This document shows, piece by piece, positions 52,840 to 62,932 of a DNA stretch of 64,000 nucleotides (within the stretch, counting starts at the first letter, position 1; each line of letters starts with the position of its first letter). Location of the stretch: assembly GCA_963721585.1 (NCBI GenBank), contig CAVRJN010000007.1, positions 930,001-994,000 on the forward strand, read 5' to 3'. A program made the position numbers and the translations under genes. The notes below the pieces were generated by a model. It was not told where the DNA came from, did not search any database, and saw only the letters and a list, made by a program, of their open reading frames with translations. This DNA is from Bog-473 sp963721585 (GTDB lineage Bacteria; Actinomycetota; Acidimicrobiia; Acidimicrobiales; RAAP-2).

Positions 52840-54507
52840 ATGACGGCACGCCGGCATTCCAATCACCCCGTCGCCGTTGTACGGCGCGCCACTCGTCGTC
52901 GAGTCGAAGGGACCGACGAGGCCGGCTTCACCCTCATTGAGCTCTTGGTGACCGTCGTCATTCTCCCGCTCGTCATCGGCGGAATCGCCACCGCGCTCCT
53001 CGCCGTGTTCGGTCTGCAGAATCAGACCCAGAACAGGATCGGCGATTCCAATGACGCTCAGGTCGGCTCGGCCAACTTCAACAAGGACGTACAGAGCGCC
53101 GAGTATCTGACGACGGCCTCGTTCACGAGCGCGCCGGGCTGCGGCGGTGGGTCGCAGCAGACCCAGCTGCTGGGTCTCGAGTGGGCCGCCAACAGCGCAG
53201 TGCCGCCGGGTACAGGAAACTCGGGGGGATTCGACACGGTCGTCTCCTGGGTTCTTGTGGCGGTGCCCGTGACGAATGAGCCCACTGAATACGACCTGGT
53301 TCGTCAGGAGTGCACGGCGGGACCCTCGACCACCCCTACCTCCACGATGGTGATCTCGCGTGACTTTCCTGACCCGACGAGCTCAACCCCATTTCAAGAG
53401 CAGTGTCCAGTGGGAACCCCGAGCAATTGCCTTTCGATGACGCCGGCCTCCGTTCAAACTGCGTCCCAAGCCGGCTGGGCTTCCGCCCAAGGCGTCACAA
53501 ACATCACCTTCTACATCACGGAACCTGGGAGCGGGTATTCCTACACGCTCACGGGACTCCCCGGCGCGAGCACGTCCACCAACCCGCTCACGCAACTCCA
53601 GCCGACCCAGCCAGCGGGCTGCAGCTTCGCCAACGCGGGAACCGGCACGTATGCACGTCAACTGTGCTTCGCCGACTTCACCAATTTCACAGATCCGAGC
53701 AGCACCGCTGGATGCCAACAGATGACATTGCCCATCGAGGATTCTTCAGACTTCTTGCAGTTCTGCGTCATCGCCACGCCGCAGAACACGGTGCGGGGTC
53801 AGAGCATCCCCACCTACTACAACCCCGGTGGAACCGACGACAGTGAGGCGTATCTGGGTAACAACGGCTTCTACACGGGAATCCCGGGCGCGCCGGCGCT
53901 CTCTCAGAGGCCACAAACCGATCCACCGTCGACGATCAACTTCCCGGGCGCACCTTCACCGGCCTATACCGTGATCACGTTCACGAACGTCGAGGTGACG
54001 AACGCGGTCGGTGACAAGCAATCAGGATGGACGCTGGTCACCGGGGACGCGGAGTCGACTGACACGAACGGCTGGCTGGAGTTCCAGAACAACACACCGG
54101 GCATCACCTGGTCGATTCTTCCGAACTCCAGCACGTCCCTTTGGGGCAACTCGTGCTACGACGGAGCGGACACCAAGAACACGACGCCCTTCTTGCCCGG
54201 CGGTGGCAGCGGCGTGTACGCCTGGACCGCGGCGACGGCGACGGACGCTCTGGTGGGGACTCCTTCGAACGGACCACCTGCCACCCAATATGCGGCCGCG
54301 CTCCCAATGGCAGCCTTCTCGGCACCGTACGCCACCGGCGCATCGGGAATCCTCTGCGAGGGCAACGCACAGCTCAACAAGACCGGTGCTCTCATGGTCG
54401 CAGCGCCCGAACCCGCGAACTCCAACGCCGCGCAGAGCGTGACGGTGACACTGCAGGGCGAGGGCGGCACGGGTTACCAGGCGATTTTCCTGGGAGTGCT
54501 GCTGTGA
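52840..54507 (+). CDS. Prepilin-like protein with large C-terminal domain (PilW-like)
   Basis: A 555-residue exported protein. The leader is 29 residues and basic, ending in G29, then F30 and E34 (DEAGFTLIELLVTVVIL): the type IV prepilin cleavage and methylation site with Glu at +5. After the pilin helix (to about residue 60) lies a large Thr/Ser/Pro-rich domain with many Cys (for example APGCGGGSQQ, QECTAGP, TAGCQQM, LWGNSCYDG), probably disulfide-bonded outside the cell. Minor pilins are normally 150-350 residues. Overlaps the next gene (GTGA at 54504). Confidence 0.85.
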   Translation: MTARRHSNHPVAVVRRATRRRVEGTDEAGFTLIELLVTVVILPLVIGGIATALLAVFGLQNQTQNRIGDSNDAQVGSANFNKDVQSAEYLTTASFTSAPGCGGGSQQTQLLGLEWAANSAVPPGTGNSGGFDTVVSWVLVAVPVTNEPTEYDLVRQECTAGPSTTPTSTMVISRDFPDPTSSTPFQEQCPVGTPSNCLSMTPASVQTASQAGWASAQGVTNITFYITEPGSGYSYTLTGLPGASTSTNPLTQLQPTQPAGCSFANAGTGTYARQLCFADFTNFTDPSSTAGCQQMTLPIEDSSDFLQFCVIATPQNTVRGQSIPTYYNPGGTDDSEAYLGNNGFYTGIPGAPALSQRPQTDPPSTINFPGAPSPAYTVITFTNVEVTNAVGDKQSGWTLVTGDAESTDTNGWLEFQNNTPGITWSILPNSSTSLWGNSCYDGADTKNTTPFLPGGGSGVYAWTAATATDALVGTPSNGPPATQYAAALPMAAFSAPYATGASGILCEGNAQLNKTGALMVAAPEPANSNAAQSVTVTLQGEGGTGYQAIFLGVLL

Positions 54508-57500
54508 GCCGGCTGGCCGCCTTCGCCAAGCGCGCTGCAGACCGGTGGAAGTTCGGAAGGAACGAGGATTCCACGAGGTTCTCTGAGAAGGGCGACACGC
54601 TCATTGAGGTGCTCCTCGCCCTTGTCATCCTGGGCATCGCTTCTGTGGCACTTCTGACGGGCTTTGCGGTTGCGATCACATCGTCGGCCAATCACCGCCA
54701 GCTGACCACGCTCGATTCGTCGATCAGAGCGGCGACGGATGCCGCTATCGCGCAGGTCCAAGCAGGTGAGGCGAACGCGTTCGGGTCATGCCCCAACAAC
54801 TATGCGTCCACGACGTTCCTTCAGCAAGCGCAACCTCTGGGTAACTCGTTCACGATCACTGCCGCCTCGGTGCAGTACTGGAGCACCACGACATCGGGGT
54901 TCTCGACCTCCAACCCCTGCACCACGTACGGACCTCAGCTCTGGACGTTGACCGTCGCCAACAGCGCAACCGGGACGTATCACTACTCCGCCCAAACCAC
55001 CACGGTCATCGATGACCCCTCGGTACCGGCGAACAACAACCCGGTCGGGAATCCCTCGAAGCTCGTGTGGCTGCAGACTCCCAACGCCGGCGTCGTGAAC
55101 AGCCCGGTGAGCCCCCAGCCTGAGATCGCGGTCGAGGATTCCAGCGGCGACATCTTGACCAACAACTTCTCTTCCGTCACCCTGCAGGTCGAACCGGGAG
55201 GGGGAACGGGAACGGGAACGCTTTCGAACTCGTGCTCGGGCGTCATCTCCTATGGCGTCGTCCCCTTCGGGGACTGCAGTCTGAGCTCACAAGGCTCCTA
55301 CACCTTGGAAGCGTTCGACCCGAACCTCACCACAAATGGCAATCCGACACCTTTCCCGGCTCCCTCGAGCTTCGTCGTGAGCCCCGCGCCCCCGGCGGAG
55401 CTCGTCTTCTCGCCGGCCATCTCGGGGGGCACTGCATCCTCCAGTGCCACAAACGCCCTCACCGTGTCTGAGCAGGATGCATTCGGCAATCCGACCACCG
55501 CTGCGATGTCGGTCAGCCTGACATCCACTTCTACGGGGGCCTCCTTCGCTACTACTTCGGGTGGCACCACGTCGCAGACTCTCACAGTGACCATCCCGTC
55601 GGGCTCCTCGAGCGCCACCTTCTACTACGGGGACACCGTGGCCGGGAACCCGATGATCACGGCGTCTTCGAATGGCATCGCGCCGGCGACCCAGGTAGAG
55701 ACCATCAACGCCGGCGCAGCGACCAAGTTCTCGTTGTCCACCCCGTCTCCTGTCGCGGGCACCGCGTTCAGCGAATCCATCACGGCCACCGACGCCTTCG
55801 GCAACGTGGCGAACTCGCCCACAGTCCCCTACACGGGGGCGAAGTGCGTCGCCTTCGCGGGACCCGGCACGAGCCCCAGCCCCACCAAGAAGGCGCCGGC
55901 GTATCCAGCCGCGAACGGCTGTTCATCCGGATCGTCCGTCACCTTCACCAACGGCTTGGCCACGGCGTCGATCACGCTCTACGACGCCCAGACGACCACA
56001 TTGACAGCGACCGTGGGCACCATCACGGGGTCGACCGGCCCCTTCATCGTCGCCGAGCGCGGCCCCCGCAACCCTTACGGCGGCCAATCCTGGCGCGCAG
56101 ACCGCCGGGACACCGTTCAACGTGACGCTCACCGGCACGGACAGCTACAGCAACCCCGTGAGCGGAACTCAGAACGTGACCTTCACCGGCCCGAGCGCCT
56201 CGCCCAACGGAACCGCGCCCTCCTACCCGTCCTCCGTGACGTTCACCACAGGTCAAGCCCTCGTACCGGTCACTCTGTATGACGCTCAGACCACGTCATT
56301 GACGGTGAAGGATGGCGTGACCACCAGCACGGGCAACTTCGCAGTGAGCAGTGGCTCGCTGAACAGGTTCGCGTTGTCCACACCAGGTACTCAAACTGCG
56401 GGCGTGGCGTTCAACGAGACCGTCACCGCAAGCGACAACTGGGGCAATACGGTGACCAGCTACACCGGTACGCAGCTGCAGTGCATCACCTTCAGTGGTC
56501 CCGGACAGAGCCCCAACGGCACCACACCCATCTACCCGCTCGGCACCGGCTGTACATCGGGATCGTCCCTCACCTTCACGAACGGTGTCAGCACGGCGTC
56601 GATCAAACTCTTTGCAGCGCAAGCCAGTGCCATCTTGACCGCCACCCAGGCCTCGGTCACGGGCTCGAGCGGCCCCTTCACCGTCAACTCCGGCGCGGCG
56701 ACATCGATAGCCATCCCGACGACGCCGGGAACCCAGACCGCGGGCACCTCTTTCGGTCTGACCATGAGCGCGAGTGACGTCTACGGCAACCCATACGCCG
56801 GAACGCTGGCTGTGACCTTCAGTGGCGCATCGAATTCGCCCACTCCCGCCAGCAGAGCTCCCGCGTACCCGGCTTCGGTCACCTTCTCGAACGGTTCAGG
56901 GTCGCCGTCCATCACGCTCTACGACGCCCAGGGCAACATCCAGCTGACAGCAACGACGACCGGCGCCGGTTCGGCGACCTCACCCGCGTTCTCAGTCAAC
57001 GCCGCGGGGGCAAACCAGCTGCTCTTCACGACCCAGCCGGGCGGCTCGGTCACAGAGGGTGTCGCCTTCACCCAGCCGGTTCTGACCGCCGACGACCCCT
57101 ACAGCAACGTGGCGACCGGCTTCGCTAGCCCGGTCATGCTCCAGGTCGCCGGCTATACCGCAGGCAACGGTGGCAACACCCAGGGCTCCATCGCCGGCTG
57201 CACCAACCCGGTCACCCCCGTGAACGGCGTGGCCACGTTCTCGGGCTGTGCTATCACCGGGACGGCAGGCGCGGGCACCTACACCTTCAAGGGGACCGGT
57301 GGCGGGCTGACCTCTGCGACCTCGACCGGCACGGTCACCATCACGGGTGGAGCAACCCCCACCCAGCTCGTCTTCAGCACGCAGCCGGGCGGCAGCGTGG
57401 CCGAAGGCACCGCCTTCACCCAGCCCGTCGTCACAGCCAAGGACACCAACGGCAACTCCGTCAGCGGTGTTGCCGTCACCTTGGCCATCGCCGGCTACAC

Positions 57501-60500
57501 CGCCGGCAATGGTGGGAACACCCAAGGGAACCTCAGCTGCACCACCAACCCCGTGACCACCTCTGCCTCGGGCGCTGCCACCTTCGCCGGCTGCGCCATC
57601 ACCGGTCCGACCGCCGCCGGCACCTATACCTTGAAGGCAACCGCCGTCGGGGGACTGAGTGTGACGGCCACGGGCACGATCACGATCACGGCGGGATCTG
57701 CCAGCCAGTTGACGTTCACGAACCCGCCGGCGGGCACCGTCGGTGAGGGCGTCGCCTTCACCCAGCCGGTAGTCCTCGCCCAGGACGCCAACGGCAACAA
57801 CGTGAGCGGCACGGCGGTGACCCTTGCCGTCAACAGCTACACCGCGGGCGGTGGTGGACACACTCAGGGGAGCCTGACCTGCACCACCAACCCGGTGAGC
57901 ACCTCTTCGTCGGGCATCGCCACCTTTGCGGGTTGCGCCATCACAGGCCCGGCGGCCGCCGGCACCTACACCTTCAAGGCCACCGGCGGAGGCCTGAGCA
58001 CGACGGCCACGGGCAGCGTCACCATCAGCGCGGGCACGACCGCCACCCAGCTCGTCTTCACCACCCAGCCGGGTGGCAGCGTGGCCGAAGGCAGCGCCTT
58101 CACTCAGCCGGTGCTCACCGCCGAGGATTCCAACGGCAACACGGTGACGGGCTTCAACAGCGCGGTCACCCTGACGGTCGCCGGCTACACGGCCGGCAAC
58201 GGCGGCAGCACGCAGGGTTCAATCGGCGCCTGCACCAACCCCGTCACAGCAGCAAGCGGCGTCGCCACATTCTCGGGTTGTGACATCACTGGCACGGCTG
58301 GCGCAGGCACCTACACGCTCAGGGCGGCGGGCGGGGGACTGACCTCGGCCAACTCGACGAGCACGGTCACGGTGACCGGCGGAAACGTCTCGACTCTCAC
58401 CTTCTCGACCCAGCCGACCGGGCCGGTCAACGAGTTCGCCAACTTCAGCACCCAGCCTGCGGTCACGGCCACCGACGCCAACGGGAACACCGTCAGCGGG
58501 GCCTCGGTCACGCTGGCCATCTCCACCTACGCGGCGGGCAACGGCGGCACCACCAAGGGCACCCTCAACTGCACCAACAACACGGTGGCCACCTCGGCGA
58601 CCGGCGTCGCCGCCTTCACCGGCTGCGACATCGAGGGAACGGCCGCCGCGGGGACCTACACCTTCAACGCCACCAGCGGCGGCGCCACCTCGTCCAATTC
58701 GAGCTCGGTCTCCATCACGGCCGGAGGCGTCACAGCCCTCTCCTTCTCGACCCAGCCGACCGGGCCGGTCAACGAGTTCGCCAACTTCAGCACCCAGCCT
58801 GCGGTCACGGCCACCGACGCCAACGGGAACACCGTCAGCGGGGCCTCGGTCACGCTGGCCATCTCCACCTACGCGGCCGGCTCGAGTGGCGGCAGCACCC
58901 AAGGCACCCTCAACTGCACCAACAACACGGTGGCCACCTCGGCGACCGGCGTCGCCGCCTTCACCGGCTGCGACATCGAGGGAACGGCCGCCGCGGGGAC
59001 CTACACCTTGAAGGCCACCAGCGGCGGCGTGACGTCGTCCAATTCGAGCTCGGTCTCCATCACGGCCGGAGGCGTCACAGCCCTCTCCTTCTCGACCCAG
59101 CCGACCGGGCCGGTCAACGAGTTCGCCAACTTCAGCACCCAGCCTGCGGTCACGGCCACCGACGCCAACGGGAACACCGTCAGCGGGGCCTCGGTCACGC
59201 TGGCCATCTCCACCTACGCGGCGGGCAACGGCGGCACCACCAAGGGCACCCTCAACTGCACCAACAACACGGTGGCCACCTCGGCGACCGGCGTCGCCGC
59301 CTTCACCGGCTGCGACATCGAGGGAACGGCCGCCGCGGGGACCTACACCTTCAACGCCACCAGCGGCGGCGCCACCTCGTCCAATTCGAGCTCGGTCTCC
59401 ATCACGGCCGGAGGCGTCACAGCCCTCTCCTTCTCGACCCAGCCGACCGGGCCGGTCAACGAGTTCGCCAACTTCAGCACCCAGCCTGCGGTCACGGCCA
59501 CCGACGCCAACGGGAACACCGTCAGCGGGGCCTCGGTCACGCTGGCCATCTCCACCTACGCGGCCGGCTCGAGTGGCGGCAGCACCCAAGGCACCCTCAA
59601 CTGCACCAACAACACGGTGGCCACCTCGGCGACCGGCGTCGCCGCCTTCACCGGCTGCGACATCGAGGGAACGGCCGCCGCGGGGACCTACACCTTGAAG
59701 GCCACCAGCGGCGGCGTGACGTCGTCCAATTCGAGCTCGGTCTCCATCACGGCCGGGACGACAGCCACGCAATTGGTCTTCAGCACCCAGCCTCAGGGCA
59801 CCGTCGGCGAGGGCGTCAACTTCACCGTCCAGCCGGTAGTCACCGCCCAGGACACCAACGGCAACACCGTGACGGGCTACGGGACCGGTGTCACCCTCAA
59901 CATCGCCAGCTACGCCGCCGGCTCGAGTGGCGGCAGCACCAGGGGCACTCTGGGCTGCAACAACAATACGGTGACCCCGTCCAACGGGGTCGCGACCTTC
60001 TCGGGCTGCGACATCTCCGGAACGGCCGCCGCAGGCGCCTACACCTTCGACGCCACCAGCGGTGGCCTCACGTCCGCGAACTCCGGCAGCGTGGGCATCA
60101 TCGCCGGAACCGTCGTCTCGACACTCACCTTCTCGACCCAGCCGGCCGGCCCGGTCGGAGAGACAGTCAACCTGACCACCCAGCCGTCCGTGACGGCCAA
60201 GGACGCCAACGGGAACACCGTCAGCGGGGCCTCGGTCACGCTGGCCATCTCCACCTACGCGGCCGGCTCGAGTGGCGGCAGCACCCAGGGCACCCTCAAC
60301 TGCACCAACAACACGGTGGCCACCTCGGCGACCGGCGTCGCCGCCTTCACCGGCTGTGACATCGAGGGAACGGCCGCCGCGGGGACCTACACCTTCAACG
60401 CCACCAGCGGCGGCGCCACCTCGGCCAATTCGAACTCGGTCTCCATCACGGCCGGCACGACAGCCACGCAACTGGTCTTCAGCACCCAGCCCGCAGGCCC

Positions 60501-60780
60501 AGCTGCCCGTGGCACCGCCTTCCCCACGCAGCCCAAACTCGCGGCCGAGGACAGCAACGGCAACACGGTCACGGGATATGCGACGTCAGTAACCCTGGCC
60601 GTGAGGAGTGGCGGCTCGGGCACATTGAGCTGCACGGCCAATCCGGTGACCACGCTGACAAATGGGGTGGCGAACTTCGCCGGTTGCAAGATCACCGGAG
60701 GAAACGCAGGAACGTACACATTCAGAGCCACCAGCGGCGGCCTTACCTCGGCCACCTCGAACAACGTGACGATCACATGA
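54504..60780 (+). CDS. Giant PilV-like prepilin with about 17 Ig-like repeats (one frameshift)
   Basis: GTG 54504 starts a chain of about 2,090 residues. The leader ends EKG, then D31 and E35 (GDTLIEVLLALVILGIASVA): a prepilin site with Glu at +5. A pilin-like region to about residue 165 is followed by about 17 domains of 100-115 residues, each of the form LVFSTQPxGxVxEG, VTAxDxNGNTVSG, GTLxC, FxGCDIxG, AAGTYTFxATSGG. Many copies have two Cys about 23-35 residues apart, enough for one disulfide per domain. The frame breaks once at about 56058 (GCGGCCCCCGC); the two halves join as TGPFIVAERG then APATLTAANPGAQTAG. The chain ends with the last repeat, with no sorting signal. The total of 6,277 nt is one more than a multiple of three, as one indel predicts. 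Likely a pilus-tip or surface adhesin. Confidence 0.8.
58399..59772 (+). repeat. 687-bp tandem duplication inside the giant pilin gene
   Basis: Four consecutive repeat units of 342, 345, 342 and 345 bp (58399, 58741, 59086, 59428) form a pattern A-B-A-B. The first AB pair and the second match base for base by eye over about 670 bp (58400-59069 with 59087-59756). A units carry NGGTTKGTLNC and FNATSGGATS; B units carry SSGGSTQGTLNC and LKATSGGVTS. Part of another unit at 60200-60410 also matches closely. Identity at synonymous sites means recent duplication or gene conversion; copy number may vary between cells or be collapsed in assembly. Confidence 0.92.
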
Positions 60781-62525
60781 CGAACTCTCTCAAAGAGGGA
60801 ACCGAGATGCCCGGATCTCCCAGAACCTCGACATCAGTCCGCGTCGGTCGGGCGTGGCACGTTGTGCAAGACGCGCGTGCCCGGCGAGCCGCTTGCGAAA
60901 ACACGACCCGTTTGGTTGCACGCTGCAGCGACGAATCCGGGGCCGTCATCATCCTCGCCCTGGTCTTCCTGGTGGCAGTCAGCCTAATTGTCATAGCGCT
61001 CCTCGGATGGGTCGGTACGAGCTTGACCGCGAGTGCACAGTTCAGCGATGAGCGAACGACGGAGATGGCGGCAACAAGCGCCGTCAACCTGGCGGTTCAG
61101 AACACTCGGGACACCTTCACCTCCGCCATGGTCAACGCGAGTCCGCCCGTTCAATGCTGGGGCAGCACCGCCGCGTCGGCTCCCGCATCCTCCCTGTCGG
61201 TCGACGGCAAGACGATGGACGTGTGGTGCTCCATGGTCTGGACACCGTTCAGCCAGAGCGCGCAGGTCAGGACTGTCACCTATTCAGCGTGTCCCGACCC
61301 TTCGACGGCGGCGCAGTGCGCGCTCACTCCCCTCCTGCAGTCCGTGGTTGCGTTCGATGACCTCCCGGTTGGATCCGCCGTCATTCCCGCGGACCACCCG
61401 GTGCCGTGCACCTCTCCGCCCAACGGCTATTGCGGCGAGAGCATGACCCAGGAAAGCTGGCAGTGGAATCCAGACGTGCCCTCGGTCAGCGGAATCTCCG
61501 TCACCACAGCACCCATCACCGCGCTGAATAACGGAAGCCCGATTCCGATCACCATCAGCGGCAACGGGTTCGTCCCCGGGGCCACGGTCAACTTCGTACA
61601 GGAGACCGGCGCCAGCCCGGGGCCAGGTGTTGTCCCGACAACCGCGAACTCCCCCGTCACCCCTTCGGGACAAGAGCAAGGGGTGATCGTTCCCGCGCCG
61701 GTCACCGCCGGTTCCGTGAGCTGCAGCGGACCGAACAACACGAATTGCACTCTGACTGCGACGGTCCCTTCGGTGACCTCCGGTCCGTACTACTTCGTCA
61801 CCGTGACCACACCGGGAGGGACGAGCGCGTACCAGACGACACCCACCGGCGGCACCTATGTCAGCTTCTCTTACACACCGGTGTCGCCAACGGTGTCGGG
61901 CATCAGCGGCACGACAGCTGGCGCCATTACCGGTGGGACCTTGATCACGATAAGTGGCACTGGGTTCTACAGCGTCGCCAACTTTGCCGCGCAAGTCGTG
62001 TTCTGCGATCCCAGTGCCCCTCCCTGCACCATCACCGGCGCCAATCCGACCGGATTCCTGGCGTCTGACGTCAACGTTGCGTCATCGAGCGAGATCACCG
62101 CGCTCTCACCTTCCGTGAACCTCTCGGGCTGCTACTACGTCGAGGTGAACACCGTCGGTGGGTCCAGCGGCGGGTCCACCTGCAACCCGAACAGCCCGGG
62201 GCCTGATGGTTTCGTCTACAGCGTGCAAGTTCCCATCATCTTCTCGCTCAGTCCTACAAGTGGGCCGGCCGGCACACTGCTCACGATCAACGGCTACAAC
62301 TTCGTCCCGGGATCAACGGTGGGCTGGGTCCTCGCCAGCGACTCGGGCGCCAATCCCACCAACCCGACAACTCCCAGCACAATCACCCAAACCCAGATCA
62401 CGGTCACCGTTCCGACGCTGACCAAAGCCACATACATACCGGTGGTGATCGATCCCACCGCTGGGTACGGCGGCCTGGAGTCACAGCCCTACCTCGAGTC
62501 CGCGGACGAGTTCACCTACACCTAG
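60777..62525 (+). CDS. PilX-like protein with three IPT/TIG-like domains
   Basis: A 582-residue protein whose ATG 60777 overlaps the giant pilin stop (ATGA); an ATG at 60807 with GAGG upstream is also possible. Residues 50-90 have a PilX-like anchor: DESGAVIILALVFLVAVSLI then LTASAQFSDERTTEMA; the usual G-F cleavage site is not obvious. After a Cys-containing region, three IPT/TIG-like beta domains follow: VPSVSGISVTT then ISGNGFVPGATVNF; VSGISGTTAG then ISGTGFYS; IFSLSPTSGPAGTLLTINGY. Probably a minor pilin carrying an adhesive head. Confidence 0.82.
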   Translation: MTNSLKEGTEMPGSPRTSTSVRVGRAWHVVQDARARRAACENTTRLVARCSDESGAVIILALVFLVAVSLIVIALLGWVGTSLTASAQFSDERTTEMAATSAVNLAVQNTRDTFTSAMVNASPPVQCWGSTAASAPASSLSVDGKTMDVWCSMVWTPFSQSAQVRTVTYSACPDPSTAAQCALTPLLQSVVAFDDLPVGSAVIPADHPVPCTSPPNGYCGESMTQESWQWNPDVPSVSGISVTTAPITALNNGSPIPITISGNGFVPGATVNFVQETGASPGPGVVPTTANSPVTPSGQEQGVIVPAPVTAGSVSCSGPNNTNCTLTATVPSVTSGPYYFVTVTTPGGTSAYQTTPTGGTYVSFSYTPVSPTVSGISGTTAGAITGGTLITISGTGFYSVANFAAQVVFCDPSAPPCTITGANPTGFLASDVNVASSSEITALSPSVNLSGCYYVEVNTVGGSSGGSTCNPNSPGPDGFVYSVQVPIIFSLSPTSGPAGTLLTINGYNFVPGSTVGWVLASDSGANPTNPTTPSTITQTQITVTVPTLTKATYIPVVIDPTAGYGGLESQPYLESADEFTYT

Positions 62526-62595
62526 GTCGACCTGAGATGACGTGATGGATGTGGCCCGACAGGACGGCCTCTCCGGCAGCCAGGGCGTCGGAAGC

Positions 62596-62635
62596 CCGAA
62601 GTTGTCCGAAGTTGTCCGAAGTTGTCCGAAGTTGT
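62596..62635. repeat. Four 10-bp tandem repeats
   Basis: CCGAAGTTGT four times without interruption (62596-62635), in the gap between the PilX-like gene and the small gene before pilB. Such a short tract can expand or contract by slippage. Confidence 0.9.
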
Positions 62636-62673
62636 TCAATCTTTGCGAAAAGCGTTCAATCTTTGCGAAAAGC
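62634..62673. repeat. Two 20-bp tandem repeats
   Basis: GTTCAATCTTTGCGAAAAGC at 62634-62653 and again at 62654-62673, directly abutting the 10-bp repeats. Together they give about 80 bp of tandem DNA 40 bp before the small gene upstream of pilB, where a promoter would be expected. Confidence 0.9.
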
Positions 62674-62713
62674 ACTGTGCGGAGCCGGGAACCACTTACC
62701 GAATAACGGCAAG

Positions 62714-62932
62714 ATGCCGATAGAAGTCCAGCCCCCGTTTGGGAGCTTGGCTGAAATCGCAGCAGAGGTGGAGGCGGTCCACCAGGAGCAGACCATGGCG
62801 AAACGGCGAATCGAAAACTTCCTCTCCCTTGGGGTGCCCGATCGTCATGGCGCGCGTCGCGAAATATCTTTTGGATCCGCTGGATGGAGGGCAAGCCACA
62901 TCGGCTTTCGCCGCACTGAGGTGATGGCGTGA
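62714..62932 (+). CDS. Small hypothetical protein coupled to pilB (tentative)
   Basis: A 72-residue frame (MPIEVQPPFGSLAEIAAEVE) whose TGA (62930-62932) overlaps the pilB ATG at 62932 (TGATG), the main support. The first half is an acidic helix (EIAAEVEAVHQEQTMAKRRI); the second is basic. No family recognised and the ribosome-binding site is weak. The frame is open further upstream through the tandem repeats, which is not likely to be coding. Confidence 0.45.
   Translation: MPIEVQPPFGSLAEIAAEVEAVHQEQTMAKRRIENFLSLGVPDRHGARREISFGSAGWRASHIGFRRTEVMA

Noticed and set aside
58219..60471. 750-codon open frame on the minus strand across the repeats
   Set aside because: It is the shadow of the giant pilin gene; the high-GC repeats contain no antisense stops and the translation is an Arg/Gly/Asp-rich repetition without a ribosome site.
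62596..62673. Possible CRISPR array
   Set aside because: The repeats are directly abutting 10-mers and 20-mers with no spacers, so this is tandem repetition, not CRISPR.
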